6,604 bases of DNA, from NCBI GenBank assembly GCA_016935295.1, contig JAFGRF010000299.1, positions 1 through 6,604 of the forward strand, read 5' to 3'. Source of the stretch: Caldifarciminota bacterium. GTDB lineage: Bacteria; Hydrothermota; Tepidihabitantia; Tepidihabitantales; Tepidihabitantaceae. Under the pieces are notes generated by a model that was given only the letters and a program-made list of their open reading frames with translations, had not been told where the DNA came from and searched no databases. Shown one piece after another: positions 1-4,291 of the stretch. A program made the translations under genes and the position numbers. The first letter of the stretch is position 1. Each line of letters begins with the position of its first letter.

Positions 1-1
1 A

Positions 2-289
2 CACCGCGACAGCTCGTATGAGCAGTTTCTGCGCGAGGTGGTGGACGTGTTCGTGGCTGATGAATCCCGGAAGCCGGCGTATCTTGCGTTTGCAAGAGAA
101 CTTGCAGTTGGAGTATGTTCTTCGTGCTTGTTCATCGACGATCGTCGCGAGACGCCGTTGTCAATTCAAGCCGACGCAAGACGGGAGGACCGAAAAGAAC
201 CGACAAGTCAGTGTGAAGCGAACATCAGGGATAACTACCATGGCATGGCCAGGTTAAGCCCGGTCACAAGTGCGGGAATTCGCATATAG
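2..289 (+). CDS. Possible 3' end of an unrecognised gene, cut by the left edge
   Basis: A frame is open from the first full codon at position 2 to a TAG at 287-289, giving about 95 visible residues with the start outside the window. The first 35 or so residues (HRDSSYEQFLREVV..., continuing to ...LAFARELA) look protein-like, with an amphipathic helical pattern and codons like those of the neighbours. After about position 110 the composition changes to a charged, low-information tail and codon bias weakens. The true gene may therefore be frameshifted or decayed there. I do not recognise a family. An internal ATG at 38 exists but has no convincing Shine-Dalgarno sequence, so a partial gene entering from the left is more likely than a small complete one. 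It may also be chance open frame in GC-rich DNA. Confidence 0.3.
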   Translation, partial: HRDSSYEQFLREVVDVFVADESRKPAYLAFARELAVGVCSSCLFIDDRRETPLSIQADARREDRKEPTSQCEANIRDNYHGMARLSPVTSAGIRI

Positions 290-302
290 GGGTCGCCTCC
301 CA

Positions 303-590
303 GGCTGCATTGCGGAGAGCATTGCAGCATCAATTCAAAGGAACAATGACCGGTGCGTTGAAACGTGCAATGAACGGAGCATTGAAGGGTCCGATGTCAT
401 GAGCAATGCTCCGAGCAGTTTGTCTAGCGATGCAAGGTCCGATGATTTGAGCAATCGAGAATCCAGCTTGAGGTCGGGTTAAGTGTCCAGTTGAGGGTCC
501 AGTTGCAGGAGCAATGCACTATGCAATGGACGATGCGATGAGAGTTCCGATGCGAGGAGCGATGGAAGGTGCATTGCGGGGAGCATTTCG
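303..590. repeat. 12-nt degenerate tandem array, 24 units in exact register
   Basis: Cutting the sequence every 12 bases from 303 gives 24 consecutive units that align with no insertion or deletion. The consensus is N G G W S C R D T K N N. By my count position 4 is A or T in 24/24 units, position 7 is a purine in 24/24, position 6 is C in 22/24, position 9 is T in 23/24 and position 3 is G in 17/24. Positions 1, 11 and 12 vary freely. The pattern fades on both sides. Twelve is a multiple of three, so each frame keeps phase. One plus frame reads a Gly/Arg-Ala/Pro-Met/Leu-x four-residue repeat but is broken by TGA at 400-402, 448-450 and 469-471. Another reads a serine-spaced repeat and stops at 480-482. 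It may be a decayed repeat-protein gene or a noncoding array; I cannot tell which. It is lower in GC than the flanking genes. Confidence 0.85.
375..413. repeat. Perfect 10-bp inverted repeat inside the 12-nt array
   Basis: The arm CGGAGCATTG at 375-384 is exactly complementary to CAATGCTCCG at 404-413, with a 19-nt loop. It arises because array units carry either GCATTG or its reverse complement CAATGC at the same register. It could fold in RNA or form a cruciform, but it may simply be a by-product of the repeat composition. Confidence 0.6.
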
Positions 591-723
591 GCGAGGTTCG
601 AGTCTGCGGTTCACGCGCCTGACGCAGAGCCGAGCAGCCGGTCATCGGGCCGACGCCTCGAAAGAGGCCTTACGCTCCAGGCCATCCGCACCGACGTCTT
701 CAACGTGGCTGCGCCGCTGCCGT

Positions 724-812
724 GAGACGGCCTGGCGGAAAGCGGGGACAGTCCCTCAGAATCGCACAGGGCCCTGCGAAGGGACAGTCCCCGTTTTCCG
801 CGGCTCGGTCTC
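724..812. repeat. REP/MITE-like imperfect palindrome upstream of guaB
   Basis: The arms at 735-756 and 780-801 pair over 22 positions, with one A-A mismatch (750/786) and one G-T wobble (742/794). Both arms contain GGGACAGTCCC. A shorter outer pair, GAGAC at 724-728 and GTCTC at 808-812, may extend the element. The central spacer holds its own hairpin, TCGCA (762-766) with TGCGA (775-779), whose loop is part of the 10-bp palindrome CAGGGCCCTG (767-776). A long imperfect stem with a GGGACAGTCCC core resembles palindromic repeats mobilised by IS200/REP-associated tyrosine transposases. That link is from general knowledge; no transposase gene is present here. There is one copy in the window. Confidence 0.65.
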
Positions 813-816
813 GAAA

Positions 817-849
817 GCGGGAGGGAATCCGCTGCCGATTCTTGCCCGC
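817..849. repeat. Imperfect hairpin abutting the guaB promoter
   Basis: The 13-nt arms at 817-829 and 837-849 pair with ten Watson-Crick pairs, two G-T wobbles and one mismatch around the 7-nt loop CGCTGCC. The structure ends three bases before the -35 hexamer. It could be an operator, the end of an upstream transcript, or part of the neighbouring palindromic element, with which it shares the 9-bp direct repeat GAAAGCGGG (738-746 and 813-821). Confidence 0.4.
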
Positions 850-851
850 GC

Positions 852-879
852 TTGACTCGCGGAGTTTCGTCAGTAGAAT
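852..879 (+). promoter_or_regulatory. Sigma70-type promoter for guaB
   Basis: TTGACT (852-857) and TAGAAT (874-879) are separated by 16 bp, each matching the -35 and -10 consensus at 5 of 6 bases. Transcription would start near 886, giving guaB a leader of about 95 nt. No better candidate lies between here and the gene. Confidence 0.65.
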
Positions 880-884
880 CCGCT

Positions 885-951
885 ATGGTAACGCTGTACG
901 CAACCGGCATACCGCGTACCATGCCGCCCTGCGAAGGGGCGGTTTCGCTTT
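885..951 (+). promoter_or_regulatory. Structured guaB leader, possible attenuator
   Basis: Several mutually exclusive stems lie in the leader. GTACGC (896-901) pairs with GCGTAC (914-919), while ATGGTA (885-890) can instead pair with TACCAT (917-922). CGGCAT (905-910) pairs with ATGCCG (921-926), and this blocks the stem CCGCCC/GGGCGG (924-929/937-942). That last stem is followed by TTTCGCTTT (943-951), a weak U-rich tract like a Rho-independent terminator. The layout is compatible with terminator/antiterminator control. It does not match the purine riboswitch or any other family I recognise, and short GC-rich stems are easy to find by chance. Confidence 0.35.
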
Positions 952-971
952 CATGGTGTCTTCTACCGATC

Positions 972-985
972 AGGAGGTGTGAGTG
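972..985 (+). promoter_or_regulatory. guaB ribosome binding site and GTG start
   Basis: AGGAGG at 972-977 lies 5 nt before the GTG at 983. This decides the start: the in-frame GTG at 977-979 is followed directly by TGA, and the GTG at 979-981 is out of frame. Confidence 0.85.
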
Positions 986-2440
986 AGCATCAGAGAGTCT
1001 CTGACCTTCGATGACGTTCTGCTGCTGCCGCAGAAGTCGAGAGTGCTTCCGAACGAGGTGGATACCGAATCGTATTTCACGAGGGGGATTCTGCTCAAGC
1101 TGCCCCTGGTGAGCGCGGCCATGGACACCGTTACCGAATCGCGCATGGCAATCGCCATGGCCCAGTCCGGCGGCATCGGCGTGGTGCACAAGAATCTGTC
1201 GGTCGAGGACCAGGCCGCTCATGTCGCCAAGGTGAAGCGGGCCGAGTCGAGCATGATTGTCGAGCCGATTTCGATAGCCCCGGACAAGACCATCGCCGAA
1301 GCTCGCGAGTCGATGGCGCAGTACGGGATTTCCGGTCTGCCGGTAGTGGACGCGAGGATGCGGCTGGTCGGTATCCTGACCAAGCGCGACCTGTTGTTCC
1401 AGGATGACTGGAAGCTGCCTGTCGCCAGGGTGATGACGGCCGAAGGGCTCGTTACTGCGCCCGAGGGTACGACGCTGCGGCGCGCGCGAGAGATACTGCG
1501 GAAGCACCGGGTCGAGAAGCTGCCGATAGTCGACCGCCGGAACCGGCTCAAGGGGCTGATTACCACCAAGGACATTCTGAAGCGGGCGGAGAACCCGAAG
1601 GCGACGCTCGACGGCAAGCGGCGGCTAAAGGTCGCGGCCGCGGTCGGCGTGGCCCGGGACGCGTTCGCGCGGGCCGAAGCGCTGGTCGAGGCTGACGTTG
1701 ATGCCCTTGTCATCGACACGGCTCACGGTCACCAGGACAGAGTGGTCGAGACCGCGCGTGCTCTCCGGCGCAAGTACCCGAAGCTGCAGATTGTTGCAGG
1801 CAACGTCGGCACTGCCGACGGGGCGCTGGCCCTGGCCGAGGCCGGATGCGACGCCGTGAAGGTCGGGGTCGGGCCTGGGTCAATCTGCACGACGCGGATT
1901 GTCGCCGGCGTGGGCGTGCCGCAGTTGTCGGCCATCATGGAGTGCGCCCTGGCTCTGAAGCGGCGCAGGATACCGGTTATTGCCGACGGCGGGGCACGCT
2001 ATTCCGGAGACGTTGCCAAGGCGCTGGCGGCGGGAGCCGGGACCGTGATGATGGGGAACCTGCTGGCCGGGACCGACGAGAGCCCGGGCGAGGACGTGCT
2101 GCTCGAAGGCCGGCGCTACAAGGTCTACCGCGGCATGGGTTCGCTCGACGCGATGAAGAAGGGCTCGGCCGACCGCTACTTCCAGGAGAACCAGGCCAAG
2201 CTCGTACCCGAGGGTATTGTCGGCCGCGTGCCCTACCGCGGCAGCGCCCGTGAGGTGCTGTTTCAGTTGGACGGTGGAGTGCGGGCAGCGATGGGGTTCT
2301 GCGGCGCGGGCACTATCCCCGAGTTCCGACGCAAGGCCAGGTTCGTGAAGATAACCGGCGCGGGCCTGCGCGAGAGCCATCCGCACGACGTAACCATCAC
2401 CAAGGAAGCGCCCAACTACGAGGCGCCAGATTTCGACTGA
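983..2440 (+). CDS. guaB: IMP dehydrogenase
   Basis: Oxidises inosine 5'-monophosphate to xanthosine 5'-monophosphate with NAD+, the committed cytosolic step to GMP; active as a tetramer. The 485 residues match the normal family length. Residues 8-16 (TFDDVLLLP) are the family N-terminus. Two CBS domains (about 91-140 and 150-200) are inserted in the TIM barrel. The phosphate and active-site loop GVGPGSICTTR (295-305) places the catalytic cysteine at Cys302. IADGGARYSGD (334-344) has Ala where Ile is usual. YRGMGSLDAM (382-391) is the IMP-binding segment, and the Arg398-Tyr399 pair in SADRYF fits the mobile-flap catalytic dyad. NAD-binding Asp245 lies in IDTAHGH. A strong Shine-Dalgarno precedes the GTG start. 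It seems to be a single-gene unit behind its own promoter and structured leader, without guaA beside it. It ends 18 bp from the convergent acetyltransferase gene. The assignment is secure. Confidence 0.97.
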   Translation: MSIRESLTFDDVLLLPQKSRVLPNEVDTESYFTRGILLKLPLVSAAMDTVTESRMAIAMAQSGGIGVVHKNLSVEDQAAHVAKVKRAESSMIVEPISIAPDKTIAEARESMAQYGISGLPVVDARMRLVGILTKRDLLFQDDWKLPVARVMTAEGLVTAPEGTTLRRAREILRKHRVEKLPIVDRRNRLKGLITTKDILKRAENPKATLDGKRRLKVAAAVGVARDAFARAEALVEADVDALVIDTAHGHQDRVVETARALRRKYPKLQIVAGNVGTADGALALAEAGCDAVKVGVGPGSICTTRIVAGVGVPQLSAIMECALALKRRRIPVIADGGARYSGDVAKALAAGAGTVMMGNLLAGTDESPGEDVLLEGRRYKVYRGMGSLDAMKKGSADRYFQENQAKLVPEGIVGRVPYRGSAREVLFQLDGGVRAAMGFCGAGTIPEFRRKARFVKITGAGLRESHPHDVTITKEAPNYEAPDFD

Positions 2441-2458
2441 GACAGGATGTCGCTGCCG

Positions 2459-3217
2459 TCAGCGCCCGCGGCTGTCGAGCAGGGCGGCCAGCTCTTTGTC
2501 GAGCCGGTAGTGGTGGCTGAGCAGCCGGCCATCAAGCACAAGGCCGAACACGCCGTAGGGTGAGGGGGCGCGCAGCCGGACTTCGGCGGCCCTTCGGAGA
2601 TCGACCACCCTGGCTTTGAGGCCGCGGGCCTGGGCGACCCTGAGGGCGTGGTTCACGCCGTCATCCAGGTACGGGCATTGGTCGGTACGGACAATCGTGA
2701 GTCCCGTACCGAACCGTTTTGCGCGGGCCTCCCAGTCTGAGGGCAGGGAGGGGAGAGGATCTTTGCGGAATCGCAGGGCCATCAGCTCGAAGTCCGGCTC
2801 GGCCCGGGCTGCGGTCTCGAAGCCATGGCGGGAGAGGAAGCCTGGGCTCAGGAGCCAGTTGCCCTTGCGCGTGAGCATGGCAACACCCTTCATGCGCCGC
2901 CGCTTCGCGTCGGCGATGCATTCGGTCAGCAGCCGGCTCGCGTAGCCCTTTCCCTTGCTTGAACCTACCACCCAGAGGCAGTGTATGAACATGTAGCCGG
3001 CGGCATGAACCGGCCGCCAGGCATACTCGCCCGGCAGGTACTCGATGAAGCCCCGGCCGCCTTGTGACTGGTCGAGCAGGCGGATGACGAGGCCCTCGGC
3101 AAACCGCTTCTCCAGCCAGGCCAGCTTGCGCAGGTAGCCCGGGTTCCGGGGTTGGCTCATCTTGCAGAAGAAGCCGAGTTCGTGGACGTTTCGGGCGGAT
3201 ACGATGAGGGTATACAT
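2459..3217 (-). CDS. GNAT acetyltransferase with YoaP-like C-terminal domain
   Basis: The 252 residues match the two-domain YoaP-type acetyltransferases (Bacillus YoaP is about the same size). The N-terminal half has the GNAT fold. GFIEYLPGEYAWRP (56-69) and YMFIHCLWVVG (75-85) are hallmark strands of this subgroup, and the acetyl-CoA loop is SSKGKGYAS (86-94, Gly89 and Gly91). DAKRRRMKGVAML (103-115) follows. The C-terminal half (about 165-245) carries DQCPYLDD (179-186) and PSPYGVFGLVLDG (218-230), typical of the YoaP-like domain, whose Cys181 is conserved as far as I recall. The substrate is not known. The start at 3217 fits the family N-terminus, though no clear Shine-Dalgarno precedes it. 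The alternative Met20 would remove conserved residues and also lacks one. It is read divergently from the sorting-domain protein and convergently with guaB, so it is probably monocistronic. Confidence 0.85.
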   Translation of the reverse strand: MYTLIVSARNVHELGFFCKMSQPRNPGYLRKLAWLEKRFAEGLVIRLLDQSQGGRGFIEYLPGEYAWRPVHAAGYMFIHCLWVVGSSKGKGYASRLLTECIADAKRRRMKGVAMLTRKGNWLLSPGFLSRHGFETAARAEPDFELMALRFRKDPLPSLPSDWEARAKRFGTGLTIVRTDQCPYLDDGVNHALRVAQARGLKARVVDLRRAAEVRLRAPSPYGVFGLVLDGRLLSHHYRLDKELAALLDSRGR

Positions 3218-3252
3218 GTCGGCACCGATGGTCGAGGACCAGGTGCACGGCC

Positions 3253-3281
3253 ATTATCATGTGGTGCCTGCAGCGGGTCAA
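3253..3281 (-). promoter_or_regulatory. Sigma70-type promoter for the GNAT gene
   Basis: On the minus strand TTGACC (3281-3276) and GATAAT (3258-3253) are separated by 17 bp, each 5 of 6 to consensus. Initiation near 3246 would give a leader of about 29 nt before the ATG at 3217. This supports that start despite the missing Shine-Dalgarno. Confidence 0.6.
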
Positions 3282-3311
3282 GTCGGCCTGTGGTCCGATT
3301 TCGGCGAGCGC

Positions 3312-3339
3312 TTGACAGCACGCGGGAGCCTACTACAAT
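3312..3339 (+). promoter_or_regulatory. Sigma70-type promoter for the sorting-domain protein gene
   Basis: A perfect TTGACA (3312-3317) and TACAAT (3334-3339), separated by 16 bp, are the best promoter match in the window. Initiation near 3346 would leave a leader of about 145 nt. In it I see two short hairpins, CTGGC/GCCAG (3366-3370/3376-3380) and TGGCCG/CGGCCA (3387-3392/3409-3414), but no riboswitch I recognise. Confidence 0.7.
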
Positions 3340-3491
3340 CGTCTCGTCTCCTGGGCACGACTGACCTGGCGTGCTGCCAGATGAGATGGCCGGCGGGCGG
3401 TATCGGTACGGCCACGCTACATGGGACCCGGCGCGGCTGCGACAACTGCCGGATGATGGAGAAAGGGTAGGGCCCGAGTAGGGAGGTTCAG

Positions 3492-4154
3492 ATGCAGAGA
3501 AGGACCGTATTCGCAGGTCTGGCCATTGCCCTTTGCGTATCAGTTGCGCTGGGCACACTGGACGTAGCGGTGGAGATAGTGAGCCCGACAGGCAGCCAGG
3601 CCCCGGGACTTGTGTCTGTGGTGGTGTTGTTGACCAACGTGGGCGACGAGGCGGCGAACGTGCCACGGGTGGACGTTACGATAGCGCCAAGCGGGTATCA
3701 GGACTACCGGGAGAATGTGGCGGTTGATGTGGGTCGGAGCCAGCCGGTGTCGATGAACTCCTGGAACTACGCGGGCGGCGTCGAGAACTGCATGGCATAT
3801 ATCACCTATCCCGATGACGTGAACCACAGCAACGACACGGCCGTCGTTGTCGTGGGTGGCGGTGGAGTTTCGGACCGGGCGGAAAGGGAGCTCGGTGCCG
3901 GGATGGGCCTGACTTTGTCACCGAGTCCGCTTGCTGGCAACGTCGTCCACGTCGAATACAGCCTGAACCAGGCCGGTCCGGCGAGTGTCGTTCTCTTCGA
4001 CGTCCGGGGCCGCGTGGCCCTCAGGCGCGACTTCGACGGAAGCCGCAGAGGAGACCTCCCGCTGAACCTGACTGGTCTGAGCGGCGGAGTCTACATCGTG
4101 CGGCTGACCGACGGTCGGTCGTCAGTCACGCAGAAGTTGGTCGTCCAGCGCTAG
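3492..4154 (+). CDS. Secreted CARDB-like protein with T9SS type A sorting domain
   Basis: A 220-residue exported protein of unknown role. Residues 1-21 are a signal peptide: MQRR, then a hydrophobic stretch and a likely cleavage site after ALG. Cys15 is not in a lipobox. Residues 22-121 look like one CARDB-type beta-sandwich domain, an adhesion/Ig-like fold with the usual NVGDEAAN turn (49-56) and a closing DDVNHSNDT (108-116). A Gly-rich linker (122-126) leads to a C-terminal domain (about 138-220) with the T9SS type A pattern: SPSPLAGNVVHVEYSL, VVLFDVRGR, LSGGVYIVRL and a terminal QKLVV. In T9SS bacteria this domain guides proteins across the outer membrane and is usually cleaved or anchored at the surface. 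GGAGGT at 3482-3487 lies 4 nt before the ATG. It is unusually small for a T9SS client, with no catalytic domain, so a structural or adhesive role is a guess. Confidence 0.8.
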   Translation: MQRRTVFAGLAIALCVSVALGTLDVAVEIVSPTGSQAPGLVSVVVLLTNVGDEAANVPRVDVTIAPSGYQDYRENVAVDVGRSQPVSMNSWNYAGGVENCMAYITYPDDVNHSNDTAVVVVGGGGVSDRAERELGAGMGLTLSPSPLAGNVVHVEYSLNQAGPASVVLFDVRGRVALRRDFDGSRRGDLPLNLTGLSGGVYIVRLTDGRSSVTQKLVVQR

Positions 4155-4163
4155 GAGTAAGGA

Positions 4164-4191
4164 AAGGGCCCAGAGGACTGATAGGGTCCTT
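4164..4191. terminator. Weak hairpin after the sorting-domain protein gene
   Basis: AAGGGCCC (4164-4171) pairs with GGGTCCTT (4184-4191), including one G-T wobble, around a 12-nt loop starting 9 nt after the plus-strand stop codon. There is no U-tract. It may protect or end the transcript, or be chance. Confidence 0.3.
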
Positions 4192-4201
4192 CGCAGAGAG
4201 A

Positions 4202-4229
4202 ATCGGGGCGGCCGAGAGGCCGCCCCGAT
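4202..4229. terminator. Strong 12-bp hairpin in the convergent spacer, probable bidirectional terminator
   Basis: ATCGGGGCGGCC (4202-4213) and GGCCGCCCCGAT (4218-4229) are perfectly complementary around the tetraloop GAGA. It sits between two convergent genes, where a shared terminator is expected. Neither strand has a good U-tract; the minus strand continues with TCTCTCT. It is therefore terminator-like rather than a canonical Rho-independent site. Confidence 0.6.
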
Positions 4230-4252
4230 AGGGTAGAGGCTTTGGACACGAT

Positions 4253-4275
4253 CCCGATTCCTCAGTGGAATCGGG
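4253..4275. terminator. 9-bp hairpin after the malic enzyme gene
   Basis: CCCGATTCC (4253-4261) and GGAATCGGG (4267-4275) pair perfectly around a 5-nt loop, beginning 16 nt past the malic enzyme stop on the minus strand. No U-tract follows. It probably marks the 3' end of the minus-strand operon together with the stronger hairpin beyond it. Confidence 0.45.
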
Positions 4276-4291
4276 TCATGTCCCGCGCACG

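Noticed and set aside
270..482. A 70-residue open frame across the first half of the array
   Set aside because: Its serine-spaced sequence is the direct result of the 12-nt period in that frame. There is no ribosome binding site and no family resemblance.
424..645. A minus-strand Cys/His/Asn-rich four-residue repeat protein across the array
   Set aside because: The Cys/His pattern could suggest metal binding, but it follows mechanically from the repeat consensus read backwards. No start signal supports it.
514..855. A plus-strand open frame of 113 residues starting in the 12-nt array
   Set aside because: The start is just a repeat unit ATG without a Shine-Dalgarno sequence. The later part runs through the palindromic element, so it is better read as a leftover of the array frame than a gene.
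924..948. An H-type pseudoknot from CCGCCC/GGGCGG plus GCGAA/TTCGC in the guaB leader
   Set aside because: Only one base would have to span the 6-bp first stem, which is sterically implausible. The two stems are better seen as alternatives.
611..1507. A 298-residue minus-strand open frame overlapping the guaB promoter and 5' part of guaB
   Set aside because: It runs antisense to certain IMP dehydrogenase coding sequence and has no family motif; the product is Arg/His/Leu-rich shadow sequence.
3162..3470. A 102-residue plus-strand open frame between the acetyltransferase and sorting-domain genes
   Set aside because: It begins inside the antisense strand of the acetyltransferase gene, crosses both promoters and shows no recognisable domain.
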